From positions 81,172 to 145,171 of the forward strand of contig JAIEAP010000004.1 in NCBI GenBank assembly GCA_029071325.1: a stretch of DNA of 64,000 nt. Direction: 5' to 3'. The stretch comes from Lachnospiraceae bacterium (GTDB lineage Bacteria; Bacillota; Clostridia; Lachnospirales; Lachnospiraceae). The notes beneath the pieces are model-generated. The model ran no database searches. It was not told where the DNA came from and was given only the letters and a program-made list of their open reading frames with translations. The position numbers and the translations under genes were made by a program. Within the stretch, counting starts at the first letter, position 1. Every line of letters begins with the position of its first letter. Positions 53,878-63,152 of the stretch are shown piece by piece.

Positions 53878-55465
53878 GATTATGATTGCAGATGACGAAG
53901 GTATTGTCATTGAAGCATTAAAATTCATCATAGAGAAGTCTATTGAGGAGCCCTGTATGATTGAAAGCGCCAAGACGGGACGGCAGGTCATCGAGTTGTC
54001 GGAGCGGTTCCGCCCGGATATTGCCTTTATGGATATCCAGATGCCCGGAATCAGCGGGATTAAGGCAATGCAGGAAATCCGGCGCAGCAACCGTGACATT
54101 ATTTTTATTGTCATCAGCGCATACGAGAAGTTTGACTACGCCAAGGATGCCATACGGCTGGGGGTCCTGGAATATCTGAACAAACCCATTGTGAAGGACC
54201 GGGTAGTGGATGTGCTGCACAAGGCCATCGCCCAGGTGGAAGGGAACCGGCGGAAGCGGCAGAACGAGCTGGAGATACAGGAGAAGCTGGAAACGGTGAT
54301 CCCCATTATCGAGAACGGCATGATCTATTCCGTGCTGTTTCAGGAGGAATTGGCGGAGGAGCGCGAGAACTACTGTAATCTTCTGGGCTTAAAGGAGCGT
54401 TACGGTTATATGATCGTCATCTGCTTCGGGGATTCTTCCCAGCGGGGCAGGCTGACCAATGCCATAGGCAGCAGTGTAAAGGCGCAGCCGGTCTATGGAA
54501 ATCTGCGGGAGGTGGTGAAGGAATATACGGGTGGCATTGTGGGCGCCATGATGGGGAATCACATCATAGCCTTCGTGCCCAAGGAAAAGGCAGGAGACGA
54601 GTACGAAGAGCGAATCGCTGTTATCGATCGGATGAGGGAGATGATCCGACGAATGAAAACTCATGTAGGAGTGGAATTTCGGGTGGGAATCGGTGGGAAC
54701 CGGGATATCAATCATTTGCCGGAATCCTATCAGGAGGCGATGGAAGCCCTGCGGATCAGCGACGGCTCTGTGGCGCATGTGGAGGATCTGCCCATAGGCT
54801 GCCGGTATGAACAGGATTATCCCATTGATACGGAGAAACAGCTCTTTGCCGCAGTGGAAAACGGTGACCGCAATACGGCGGTAGAGGCGGCAAATGCGTT
54901 TTTTAAGTGGATGTTAGAAAATGCGGGAGACGGTGAGGAGGATATTCGGTTAAAGGTATTGGAATTTGTCATGTGGGCAGAGAAGATTGCCTATGAAAGC
55001 GGCGGCATGACCTATCGCTTCCGGGCAAGGCATACTTATCTGGATGAGGTTCTGGGGGCGCAGAGCATGGAACAGCTGCGGCAGTGGTTTGAGGAAAAGA
55101 TCGGGCTTTCCAGTGATAATGTACGGGCACGGAAGAAGGAATCGGCGCATGACATCATAGACCGGGCAAAACAGTATATTGAGGAGCATTACCGCAGCGT
55201 ATCTTTAAACAGCATTTCCCGGGATATGAATATCAGTCCCTATTATTTCAGCAAGCTGTTCAAGGAAAAAACAGGCGATAATTTCATTGACTATATTACG
55301 GATTACAAGATTGCCAAGGCAAAAGAGCAGATCAAAGAAAATAAGAAGAGTATGAAGGAGATTTGTGTGGAGATCGGGTATGCAAATCCCAATTATTTCA
55401 GTTATATATTTAAGAAAAAGGTTGGCGTCACACCGACTGAGTACAGAGAGGGGCTGGAATTATGA
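53870..55465 (+). CDS. YesN-type response regulator (receiver plus AraC HTH)
   Basis: 531 residues. Receiver 1-120 with DDEG, phospho-Asp in DIAFMDIQMPGISG and KPI; a ~250-residue middle region with a degenerate GGDEF-like fold (FRVGIGGNRDINHLPESYQEAMEAL); a C-terminal AraC domain (IIDRAKQYIEEHYRSVSLN..., PYYFSKLFKEKTGDNFIDYI, YANPNYFSYIFKKKVGVTP). Likely drives the downstream transporter genes. Stop overlaps next start by 4 bp. Confidence 0.93.
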   Translation: MYKIMIADDEGIVIEALKFIIEKSIEEPCMIESAKTGRQVIELSERFRPDIAFMDIQMPGISGIKAMQEIRRSNRDIIFIVISAYEKFDYAKDAIRLGVLEYLNKPIVKDRVVDVLHKAIAQVEGNRRKRQNELEIQEKLETVIPIIENGMIYSVLFQEELAEERENYCNLLGLKERYGYMIVICFGDSSQRGRLTNAIGSSVKAQPVYGNLREVVKEYTGGIVGAMMGNHIIAFVPKEKAGDEYEERIAVIDRMREMIRRMKTHVGVEFRVGIGGNRDINHLPESYQEAMEALRISDGSVAHVEDLPIGCRYEQDYPIDTEKQLFAAVENGDRNTAVEAANAFFKWMLENAGDGEEDIRLKVLEFVMWAEKIAYESGGMTYRFRARHTYLDEVLGAQSMEQLRQWFEEKIGLSSDNVRARKKESAHDIIDRAKQYIEEHYRSVSLNSISRDMNISPYYFSKLFKEKTGDNFIDYITDYKIAKAKEQIKENKKSMKEICVEIGYANPNYFSYIFKKKVGVTPTEYREGLEL

Positions 55466-56499
55466 AAAAGAAACTGACGGCGGTGCTGGCGGCAGTATTC
55501 CTGCTGGGAGGCTGCGCGGCAAATGAGAAGCCATTGGAAGCAGACACGGAGCAGGAACCACAGATTTCCATAGGCATCTGTTTTGATACCTTTACCATTG
55601 AGCGATGGGTAAAAGACAGGGACGTATTCACCTACACCGCCACCGAACTGGGGGCGGAGGTCAACGTGCAGAATGCTAATGGGGATGCGGAGAAGCAGAG
55701 AGAACAGATACAATATTTTATAGATATGGAAGTAGATGCACTGGTAGTGGTTGCCGTGGACGCAGATCGTATCACAGATCTTCTGGAGAGTGCGCATGAG
55801 AGGAAGATTGCAATTATTGCCTATGACCGGCTGATTATGGACGCTCCTGTGGATCTGTACTTATCCTTTGATAATTATGCCGTGGGGGAAATGATGGCGC
55901 AGAAGATCATGGAGGACTGCGGAGAAGCGCCTGAAGTTCTGGTGATAGCGGGACCGGAGTCAGATAAGAATGTGGCAATGGTCATGGAGGGCTTTGAGAA
56001 GGTTGCCCTGGAATCGGATTTTCAGATTGTAGACGAAGTGCGCATAGAGGGCTGGCGTGCGGAAAACGTGGGTGTTTATTTTGACAAAAATCCCGGGATT
56101 TTGGAGGAAGTAGATGCGGTTATGTGCGGCAATGACAGTCTGGCGGGGGCTGTAGTGCAGCTTTTGGCAGAGAAGCGTCTGGCGGGAAAGGTGGTGGTCA
56201 CGGGGCAGGATGCGGATCTGGATGCCTGTCAGCGCATTGTGGAGGGAACACAGACTATGACGGTATATAAGCCGGTGGAGCAGCTTGCCAGACAGGCAGC
56301 AGAGCTGACTGTGCGGCTGGTGCAGGGAGAAGATATCTCCGCCTCAGTCACAGAGACCATTGATAACGGCATGGACGCTGTTCCCTACATGGCATTGATG
56401 CCTGTGGCGGTAGATGCAGAGCATATGGATGAGGTCATAGTTCAGAACGGTTTTCATCTGCGGGAAGATATTTACATGAATGTGTCCGGGGAGCAATAG
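55462..56499 (+). CDS. Sugar-binding lipoprotein (RbsB/XylF type), second copy
   Basis: 345 residues. Signal peptide with lipobox LLGGC. Binding-protein fold: ISIGICFDTFTIERWVKDRD, VDALVVVAVDADRITDLLE, AYDRLIMDAPVDLYLSFDN, VVVTGQDADLDACQRIVEGT and MTVYKPVEQLARQAAEL. Close to XylF in the AYDRLI and GQDAD motifs. Part of the four-gene overlapping unit from 51377, so it might be a second sensor or a receptor rather than the main transporter receptor, which is encoded next. Confidence 0.88.
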   Translation: MKKKLTAVLAAVFLLGGCAANEKPLEADTEQEPQISIGICFDTFTIERWVKDRDVFTYTATELGAEVNVQNANGDAEKQREQIQYFIDMEVDALVVVAVDADRITDLLESAHERKIAIIAYDRLIMDAPVDLYLSFDNYAVGEMMAQKIMEDCGEAPEVLVIAGPESDKNVAMVMEGFEKVALESDFQIVDEVRIEGWRAENVGVYFDKNPGILEEVDAVMCGNDSLAGAVVQLLAEKRLAGKVVVTGQDADLDACQRIVEGTQTMTVYKPVEQLARQAAELTVRLVQGEDISASVTETIDNGMDAVPYMALMPVAVDAEHMDEVIVQNGFHLREDIYMNVSGEQ

Positions 56500-56504
56500 C
56501 AATT

Positions 56505-56519
56505 TTTTGCACTGCAAAA
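56505..56519. promoter_or_regulatory. 15-bp palindrome, possible operator
   Basis: ttttgcactgcaaaa is a perfect palindrome with a central C, 135 bp before the transporter's binding-protein gene. Could be a regulator site (LacI or AraC type proteins bind such sequences) or a weak hairpin. Confidence 0.35.
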
Positions 56520-56585
56520 TCCTGACAGCAAAAAAGCGGCGATGAGAGAAGAAAGTCGGCTAAAATCGGTATGAAGCAGCAAGTT

Positions 56586-56650
56586 ATCATCCTCTCCTTT
56601 GTAATATAGTATTTTTGTAACCAAATACTATAGGAAAAGGAGAGGATGAT
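56586..56650 (+). promoter_or_regulatory. Long hairpin enclosing the ribosome binding site
   Basis: Left arm 56586-56614 and right arm 56623-56650 are near-perfect complements (the 15-base outer part atcatcctctccttt pairs fully with 56636-56650, which holds the aaggagagg Shine-Dalgarno), with an 8-base loop. The start codon at 56655 lies just beyond. If transcribed from upstream, the leader would bury the ribosome binding site; this could be translational control, transcript stabilisation or an attenuator. Confidence 0.7.
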
Positions 56651-56654
56651 TTTT

Positions 56655-57827
56655 ATGAAGAAAAAGATTCTTAGTATCCTGTTGACCATGGGAATGCTGG
56701 CAACCATGATGTTTGGGTGCGGCAATTCGGATACCAGCACCTCAGGCCAGACAAACGACAACCAGTCCGGGACGGAGAGCAATGCCAATAACAGCAGTGG
56801 CGGAGGCGACGGAAGTATTGAGGTAGGCATCGTGCTTCCCACTAAGGATGAACCCAGATGGCTGCAGGATCAGGCACAGTTTGAGAAGATTCTGGGAGAT
56901 GCAGGCTTTACCAATCAGGTATTGTTCAGCCAGGGATCTTCCGCAACTGAGAAGACCAACGTTGAGACTCTGATTTCCGAGGGCATCAAGGTATTGATCA
57001 TCTGTCCGCAGGATGCGACGGCAGCGGCAGCGGCGGTAGAGGAAGCAAAGAACGCAGGTGTTACCGTAATCTCTTATGACCGTCTGATCACAGATACAGA
57101 CGCAGTAGATTATTACACTACCTTCGACAGCTTTTCGGTAGGTGTGGCACAGGGGCAGTATCTGATCGACAACGCCCAGGGAACCGGTATCCCGCTTTAC
57201 ATCTATACGGGAGCCTCCACAGACAACAATGCTTTCATTTTCTTTGAGGGTGCATGGAGCGTTCTGGAGCCCAAGATTGCAGACGGAACTTTTGTGATCG
57301 CTAACTCCGATAAGGCAGAAGGCTTTGTTGGGAAGGGTGAGCTGAGCCGCGACGATCAGGCAAATATTATTGGACAGACTACGACGAACTGGGATTTTGA
57401 TACCGCTAAGAGACTGGCTGAGGCAAACCTGACCGCAGCATCCAGCGATATGAAGGGCGATGTTGCAATTCTGGCTCCCAATGACGGAACGGCGCGTGCC
57501 ATCGCAGACGCATTTGCAGCTGATTCCGGAATTACCAGCTATCTGGTGACCGGACAGGATTCTGAACAGGCATCTGTACAGTATGTGATCGACGGTAAGC
57601 AGTCTATGACCGTATTTAAGGATACCAGAACATTGGCAGCTGATTCCGTTGCCATGGCGTTAGCAGTATTGAAGGGGGAGAGCGTTGATACTACGACTAC
57701 ATACAACAATGGTAAGATTGATGTTCCCTCCAAACAGACGGACATCGTGGTCGTGACCAAAGATAATGTAAAAGAAGCGCTGATTGACTCCGGTTACTAC
57801 GAGGCAGCAGATTTTAGCGGACTGTAA
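56655..57827 (+). CDS. xylF: Xylose/ribose-type ABC transporter substrate-binding lipoprotein
   Basis: 390 residues from ATG 56655 (ATG 56646 is too close to the aaaggagagg site). Lipobox MMFGC. A Ser/Gly/Asn-rich linker, then VGIVLPTKDEPRWLQDQAQFE, SYDRLITDTDAVDYYTTFDS, VAILAPNDGTARAIADAF and LVTGQDSEQASVQYVIDGKQS; these match D-xylose-binding proteins best. Binds sugar outside the membrane for the ATPase and permease that follow. Substrate xylose is inferred from motif similarity and the sensor module upstream. Confidence 0.9.
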   Translation: MKKKILSILLTMGMLATMMFGCGNSDTSTSGQTNDNQSGTESNANNSSGGGDGSIEVGIVLPTKDEPRWLQDQAQFEKILGDAGFTNQVLFSQGSSATEKTNVETLISEGIKVLIICPQDATAAAAAVEEAKNAGVTVISYDRLITDTDAVDYYTTFDSFSVGVAQGQYLIDNAQGTGIPLYIYTGASTDNNAFIFFEGAWSVLEPKIADGTFVIANSDKAEGFVGKGELSRDDQANIIGQTTTNWDFDTAKRLAEANLTAASSDMKGDVAILAPNDGTARAIADAFAADSGITSYLVTGQDSEQASVQYVIDGKQSMTVFKDTRTLAADSVAMALAVLKGESVDTTTTYNNGKIDVPSKQTDIVVVTKDNVKEALIDSGYYEAADFSGL

Positions 57828-57846
57828 AATAGTGTGACACAGCAGC

Positions 57847-57875
57847 AGGTCAGCCGTCCTTTGGATGGCTGACCT
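57847..57875 (+). promoter_or_regulatory. Stem-loop between binding protein and ATPase genes
   Basis: A 13-bp stem (57847-57859 with 57863-57875) and a 3-base loop, no long T-run. Such hairpins let the binding protein be made in excess over the other subunits. Confidence 0.7.
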
Positions 57876-57901
57876 TTCCAAAAGGAGGAGGGAATCAGAC
57901 A

Positions 57902-59434
57902 ATGAGCGGGTATATTCTGGAAATGAGGAATATAGAGAAGGTTTTTCCAGGGGTCAAGGCTCTGGACAATGTCAATTTCTCGGTAAAGAAGGGGGAAATT
58001 CACTGTCTGGTGGGAGAAAACGGGGCTGGGAAGTCTACCCTGATGAAGGTGTTGTCGGGCGTATATCCCCATGGAACTTACTCGGGGGACATCATTTATA
58101 ATGGGGAGGTACAGAAGTTCAAGGGAATTGCTGACAGTGAAGCCGTTGGAATTGCTATTATCTATCAGGAACTGGCATTGATACCGGAGTTGACGATTTA
58201 TGAAAATATCTTTTTTGGACATGAGATCTTAAAGGGACGTGCGGTAGACTGGAATGAGACGATTGTGCGTGCGAAGGAAGCGCTGAAGAAGGTGGGACTG
58301 GAGCATATGGACCCATCCAGGAAGATCAGGGATCTGGGCGTGGGGCAGCAGCAGCTGGTGGAGATTGCCAAGGCACTCAGCAAAGACGTAAAGCTGCTGA
58401 TCCTGGATGAGCCGACTTCCTCCTTAAATGAGGATGACAGCCAGAATCTTCTGCAGCTACTGAGGGAATTAAAATCACACGGTGTTACCAGCATCATGAT
58501 TTCACATAAATTAAAGGAAATTACCGCCATAGCGGATACTGTGACTGTGCTGAGGGATGGGAGTACCATCTGCTCCATGGATGCCCATGCGAAGGAATTG
58601 ACAGAGGCAGAGATCATCCAGCATATGGTGGGACGCAAGATTGAAAATATTTATCCAAAGCGTGAGAGTAAAAAGCCCGGCGAAGTGGTCTTTGAACTGA
58701 AGGACTGGACGGTGGAGGATCCGGAACGGGAAAACCGGGAGATTCTGCACAAAGTCAGCATGAAAGTACGCAAGGGGGAGATTGTGGGGTTGCAGGGGCT
58801 GATGGGAGCAGGCAGGACAGAGCTTGCCTTAAGTCTGTTCGGCAATTCCAGACATTACCGGATCACTGGCGGGGAATTTTTCATGGGGGGAAGGAAGTGC
58901 CATTACAGGAATCCTGCTGCCGCTATCAAAAACGGGCTTGCCTATGTTACGGAGGACAGGAAGGGCAACGGACTGATCCTGATCCAGGATATCCGTTATA
59001 ATACCACCATTGCCAATCTGAACGCATTGTTGAGCGGCATTGCAATAGACGCCAACAAGGAGATAAAGGTGGCCAATGAATATAAGAAATCCATCAATAT
59101 TAAGGCTCCTACCATCGAGCAGAAGGTGGGCAATTTAAGCGGAGGCAATCAGCAGAAGGTCCAATTGGCAAAGTGGATGTTTGTGGAGCCCAGTGTATTG
59201 ATTCTGGATGAACCCACCAGAGGTATTGACGTGGGGGCGAAACTGGAAATCTATACACTGATGAACCGGCTGGTAGAACAGGGTATGAGCATTATCATGA
59301 TATCCTCTGAGCTGCCGGAGGTGCTGGGTATGAGCGATCGTCTTTATGTCATGTCCGAGGGCACGATCACCGGAGAGCTTACAGCCGATGAGGCAAGCGA
59401 AGAAAAAGTAATGGCATTGGCTATTCAGTCATAA
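57902..59434 (+). CDS. xylG: Sugar ABC transporter ATP-binding protein
   Basis: 510 residues, two nucleotide-binding domains. First: GENGAGKSTLMKVLSGVYP, LGVGQQQLVEIAKALSKD and LLILDEPTSSL. Second: GLQGLMGAGRTELALSLFG (with the degenerate loop usual in this family), LSGGNQQKVQLAKWM and LILDEPTRGIDVGAK. Typical of XylG/MglA. Powers sugar import from the cytoplasmic side. Confidence 0.94.
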   Translation: MSGYILEMRNIEKVFPGVKALDNVNFSVKKGEIHCLVGENGAGKSTLMKVLSGVYPHGTYSGDIIYNGEVQKFKGIADSEAVGIAIIYQELALIPELTIYENIFFGHEILKGRAVDWNETIVRAKEALKKVGLEHMDPSRKIRDLGVGQQQLVEIAKALSKDVKLLILDEPTSSLNEDDSQNLLQLLRELKSHGVTSIMISHKLKEITAIADTVTVLRDGSTICSMDAHAKELTEAEIIQHMVGRKIENIYPKRESKKPGEVVFELKDWTVEDPERENREILHKVSMKVRKGEIVGLQGLMGAGRTELALSLFGNSRHYRITGGEFFMGGRKCHYRNPAAAIKNGLAYVTEDRKGNGLILIQDIRYNTTIANLNALLSGIAIDANKEIKVANEYKKSINIKAPTIEQKVGNLSGGNQQKVQLAKWMFVEPSVLILDEPTRGIDVGAKLEIYTLMNRLVEQGMSIIMISSELPEVLGMSDRLYVMSEGTITGELTADEASEEKVMALAIQS

Positions 59435-59445
59435 GGAGGAGCTGT

Positions 59446-60651
59446 ATGAGCGAAATAAATAATACGAACACAGCCGTGCAGAAGGTTGGATTGGGTAAAG
59501 AAATCGGCGGACTGGTGAAACATAATATCCGGGATTATATGATGTATATTGCACTGGTGGTCATTATGATCTTTTTTAACATCAGGACCCATGGAAGCTT
59601 TCTGACGGCGCAGAATATTACGAACCTGATCAATCAGGCGGGGTATGTGGCGGTGCTGGCAATCGGCATGACGTTGATATTGATCCTGGTACAGATCGAT
59701 CTGTCTGTGGGGTTTGTGGCGGGATTTTCAGGAGCCGTGGCAGCAATCCTTATGACGCAGTATCATCTGTCAGAATGGCTGGCGATCCCTATCGTCATGC
59801 TGGTGGGACTTCTCATCGGAACCTATCAGGGGCTTATTGTGACAAAGTTGAAGGTGCCGGCATTTGTGACCACGTTGGCAGGTATGTTCATCTTCCGTGG
59901 GCTGCTGTCCCTATCCTTACAGAAGACGGGTACCATCATTGTTCCTAACGAGGGCTTTAATGCGTTGTCCAACGGCTGCATACCCGATCCTACGGAAAAT
60001 CATCTGATTACAATTATCATTGGGGCGATCGGAGTGGCGTTTGTGGTGGTATCTCAGATACGTGCAAGGAGGAATAAGCAGAAATATAACTTTAAGGTAT
60101 CGTCTACGCCTATCTTCGTTGTCGGGCTTATCGTGGTGGCGGTCATCATTATGTTGGTGGTAACGCTGCTGGCAGGATATAATGGGCTTCCTCTGACTGC
60201 GGTTATTGTCGGTGTGATCCTGTTCATATATAACTATATGCTGAATAAGACGCGGCTGGGCAGATACATATACGGCATCGGTGGAAATGCACAGGCGGCA
60301 GAGCTGTCTGGTATCAACGTGGATAAGGTGAAGCTGTTTGCATTCTGTTCTATGGGGCTCCTTGCTTCTATTGCCGGTATTCTCTTTACTTCCAGACTGC
60401 AGTCTGCAACACCCACGGCAGGAACCGCATTCGAAATGGATGCCATCGCATCCGCTTACATTGGCGGTACCGCGGTCAGCGGAGGAATCGGTAAAGTGAC
60501 CAATACCATTATCGGTACGCTGGTCATCATGTCCCTCACCAATGGTATGAATCTGATGGGTGTGGATATCGCTTATCAGTATGTGGTAAAAGGTATCATT
60601 TTCATTATAGCAGTAGCGTTTGACGTGAGAACACGTCGGGCTGCAAAATAG
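59446..60651 (+). CDS. xylH: Sugar ABC transporter permease
   Basis: 401 residues, about 10-12 spans. NLINQAGYVAVLAIGMTLILI, QIDLSVGFVAGFSGAV, LKVPAFVTTLAGMFIFRGL and GLGNAQAAELSG-like IGGNAQAAELSGINVDKVK, then AYIGGTAVSGGIGKVTNTIIG, all diagnostic of the XylH/RbsC permeases. 11 bp after xylG with an aaggagg site; terminator follows. Confidence 0.94.
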   Translation: MSEINNTNTAVQKVGLGKEIGGLVKHNIRDYMMYIALVVIMIFFNIRTHGSFLTAQNITNLINQAGYVAVLAIGMTLILILVQIDLSVGFVAGFSGAVAAILMTQYHLSEWLAIPIVMLVGLLIGTYQGLIVTKLKVPAFVTTLAGMFIFRGLLSLSLQKTGTIIVPNEGFNALSNGCIPDPTENHLITIIIGAIGVAFVVVSQIRARRNKQKYNFKVSSTPIFVVGLIVVAVIIMLVVTLLAGYNGLPLTAVIVGVILFIYNYMLNKTRLGRYIYGIGGNAQAAELSGINVDKVKLFAFCSMGLLASIAGILFTSRLQSATPTAGTAFEMDAIASAYIGGTAVSGGIGKVTNTIIGTLVIMSLTNGMNLMGVDIAYQYVVKGIIFIIAVAFDVRTRRAAK

Positions 60652-60672
60652 ATTTTCTTTCCTATCTCCTTA

Positions 60673-60724
60673 AGGGGGACTGCCAAGTACCGCATCAGAT
60701 GCGGGAAGGCAGTTCCTCTTTTGT
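60673..60724 (+). terminator. Rho-independent terminator after xylH
   Basis: gggactgcc and ggcagttcc form the outer stem, with a nested ccgcat/atgcgg hairpin; tcttttgttg follows. Ends the xylose cluster. Confidence 0.85.
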
Positions 60725-60826
60725 TGCTGCCGCAAAAGAGCAGAATTTTGCAAGGATTTCACAAATGGATGATAATAGATTACAATTTGGGGAAATATAA
60801 TGCAAGGGAATAGGAGGAACATAGGA

Positions 60827-62575
60827 ATGGATATTTTTGACGTGTTGACATTGATTGGAGGGCTGTGTCTGTTCCTGTTTGGAATGAATCTTATGGGACA
60901 GGCATTAGAGCGCAGGGCAGGAGACAGGCTGAGATCGCTGCTTGGCAGGCTTACTTCCAGTAAGGCGGCAGGGCTTCTGACAGGTCTTGGCATAACAGCG
61001 GTGATTCAAAGCTCTTCGGCCACAACAGTCATGGTAGTAGGCTTTGTCAATTCCGGTCTTATGACATTAAAACAGGCGATCCATGTAATTATGGGGGCAA
61101 ATATTGGAACCACGGTTACCGCATGGTTCTTAAGTCTGGCAGGAATCGACAGTGGCAGTATGGTGATACGGCTGCTAAAGCCATCTTCCTTCACCCCCAT
61201 ACTGGCATTGATCGGAATCATATTCTATATGTTCTGCAAAAATACCAAGAAAAATGATACAGGCATGATCCTGTTGGGTTTTGCGACGCTGATGTTCGGC
61301 ATGGAGACCATGTCCGGCGCAGTTGCAGGGCTTGGAAGTATTCCGGCGTTTCAAGAACTGTTTCTCCTCTTTCAGAATCCTATCCTCGGTGTGCTTGCCG
61401 GTGCGCTGCTTACCGCTGTCATTCAGTCCAGTTCGGCTTCAGTAGGAATCCTGCAGGCTCTTGCCGTTTCGGGTCAGGTGTCCTATGGCGCGGCGATTCC
61501 CATTATTATGGGACAGAACATCGGAACCTGTGCCACGGCCATGCTCTCATCCGTTGGAGCCAACAAAAACGCCAAGCGTGCCGCTCTGGTGCATTTGTCC
61601 TTCAATGTCATTGGTTCTGCAGTATGGCTGGCAGTATTTGCGCTTGTGAAAGCGTTGGTCAGTCCGGCATTTCTGCACGAGGCGGCTTCGCTGCCGGGAA
61701 TCGCCGTAGCGCACTCCGTCTTTAATGTGCTGTGTACGATGCTGCTGCTGCCGGTGGCGGGGCTGCTGGAAAAGCTGGTCGATCGAATGATTCCGGACGC
61801 AAAACAGCCGGAGCAGCCAGAAGAGCTGGACGAGCGTCTGTTTGCTGCGCCTTCTATTGCTTTGGAGCGCTGCTATGGGATCGCGGCGGATATGGCGAAA
61901 GCTGCGACAGAGGCCTTGAAGGATGGGCTGTCTTCCCTGCAGGAATACTCGCCGGAGCTTGCGAAGGATGTCCGTGAGAAGGAGGAACTAACCGATCATT
62001 ACGAGGATATGTTAGGTACATATCTGGTGAAGCTAAGCAGCTTTCAGATCGGCGAATCAGACAGTGCAGAGGCGGCAAAGCTGCTGAAAATAATCGGTGA
62101 CTTTGAACGCATATCCGATCATGCGGTTAATCTGGTAGAATCCGCAGAGGAAATGCAGGAGAAGGATCTGCGTTTCACAAGTGCGGCAAAAACGGAACTG
62201 GCAACAATTTCTGCGGCAGTCAATGAGATTCTGGATCTGGCGCTGGGAGCGTTTTTAGACAATGATGTGAAAGCTGCATCCATGGTGGAGCCTCTTGAGC
62301 AGGTCGTCGACCACCTGAAGGAACAGCTGCGCACCAATCACATTCTGCGTTTGCAGCAGGGAGGCTGCACCATTGACGCCGGGTTTGTGTGGGCGGACCT
62401 GCTCACCGATCTGGAACGAACCTCTGATCATTGCTCCAACATAGCAGGCTGCATCATGGATATTGCCCGGCATAACATGAACCTGCATGAATCCCTGCGT
62501 GAGCTCCGGAACGACAGCGAGGATTACCGGCGGAATTTCCAGGAGTTCTCTGTGAAATATGCCATAAAGGGATGA
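60827..62575 (+). CDS. Na/phosphate symporter with PhoU-like C-terminus
   Basis: 582 residues from ATG 60827 (taggagg 9 bp before). Two inverted repeats each with the QSSSA motif (ITAVIQSSSATTVMVVGF and LTAVIQSSSASVGILQAL) typical of Na/Pi cotransporters (NptA/YjbB). About 9 spans, then a ~220-residue PhoU-like helical domain with a conserved DFERISDHAVNL and DLERTSDHCSNIAG. Imports or exports phosphate driven by sodium; the PhoU part may sense phosphate status. Confidence 0.94.
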   Translation: MDIFDVLTLIGGLCLFLFGMNLMGQALERRAGDRLRSLLGRLTSSKAAGLLTGLGITAVIQSSSATTVMVVGFVNSGLMTLKQAIHVIMGANIGTTVTAWFLSLAGIDSGSMVIRLLKPSSFTPILALIGIIFYMFCKNTKKNDTGMILLGFATLMFGMETMSGAVAGLGSIPAFQELFLLFQNPILGVLAGALLTAVIQSSSASVGILQALAVSGQVSYGAAIPIIMGQNIGTCATAMLSSVGANKNAKRAALVHLSFNVIGSAVWLAVFALVKALVSPAFLHEAASLPGIAVAHSVFNVLCTMLLLPVAGLLEKLVDRMIPDAKQPEQPEELDERLFAAPSIALERCYGIAADMAKAATEALKDGLSSLQEYSPELAKDVREKEELTDHYEDMLGTYLVKLSSFQIGESDSAEAAKLLKIIGDFERISDHAVNLVESAEEMQEKDLRFTSAAKTELATISAAVNEILDLALGAFLDNDVKAASMVEPLEQVVDHLKEQLRTNHILRLQQGGCTIDAGFVWADLLTDLERTSDHCSNIAGCIMDIARHNMNLHESLRELRNDSEDYRRNFQEFSVKYAIKG

Positions 62576-62589
62576 AGGGGCGGAATCTG

Positions 62590-62973
62590 TTATACCGTGA
62601 TTTCAATCTGATTTCCCTCCAAATCAATAACAACGCTTTCGTAATATCCGTCGCCAGTCGTGCGTGGGCCGCTGATAACGGTAAATCCATCGTTTTCCAG
62701 ACGCTCTGTCAATTTGTTTACCTGTTCCCTGCTGCCAACACTGAAAGCAATATGGATATAACCGGTTCTTGCCAGTTGCTTTGGGGCGTCCTGTATGCCG
62801 GGCTTATGCATAAGCTCCAGCCGGGCGCCATCGTCAAAGGTCAAAAAGTATGATTGAAAATCAGTTCGCTTATTATGATATTTACTATTGGCGGAAGCTC
62901 CGAAATACTTTATGAAAAATTCTTTCGTCTTTTCCAAATCTGACGTATACATTGCAATATGTTCTATCTTCAT
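62590..62973 (-). CDS. VOC-family (glyoxalase-like) protein
   Basis: 127 residues on the minus strand. [45 protein letters not shown] and [20 protein letters not shown] show the beta-alpha-beta-beta-beta modules; metal ligands would be His5, His73 and the Glu in NQIEI. Common in gut Firmicutes, substrates unknown. Ribosome binding site agaaggagc. Convergent with the symporter. Confidence 0.9.
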   Translation of the reverse strand: MKIEHIAMYTSDLEKTKEFFIKYFGASANSKYHNKRTDFQSYFLTFDDGARLELMHKPGIQDAPKQLARTGYIHIAFSVGSREQVNKLTERLENDGFTVISGPRTTGDGYYESVVIDLEGNQIEITV

Positions 62974-63036
62974 AGAGATGCTCCTTCTTATGGTCTGTCA
63001 GACACAGGTTACGGCACCGATTTGCCTGTGGGGGAT

Positions 63037-63045
63037 ATTATAACA
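63037..63045 (-). promoter_or_regulatory. Extended -10 promoter of the VOC gene
   Basis: On the minus strand TG-T-TATAAT, about 65 bp before the ATG. No good -35. Downstream, cacagg and cctgtg can form a small leader stem. Confidence 0.5.
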
Positions 63046-63109
63046 CAATATTGTAATCAGAGTATGGATATTTCAGTCTAATCATTGCGTCTTGTCGAAT
63101 TTTGTCCGA

Positions 63110-63122
63110 CACCAAATTGGTG
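63110..63122. promoter_or_regulatory. 13-bp palindrome beside the LXG locus promoter
   Basis: caccaaattggtg is a perfect palindrome ending one base before the -35 hexamer. Likely regulator binding site. Confidence 0.5.
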
Positions 63123-63123
63123 C

Positions 63124-63152
63124 TTGACATTTATATAACTCAAATGGATAAT
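63124..63152 (+). promoter_or_regulatory. Promoter of the LXG locus
   Basis: Perfect TTGACA at 63124-63129, 17-bp spacer, GATAAT at 63147-63152. The leader to the first small gene is about 135 bp; in it I see no gene and no clear structure. Confidence 0.75.
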
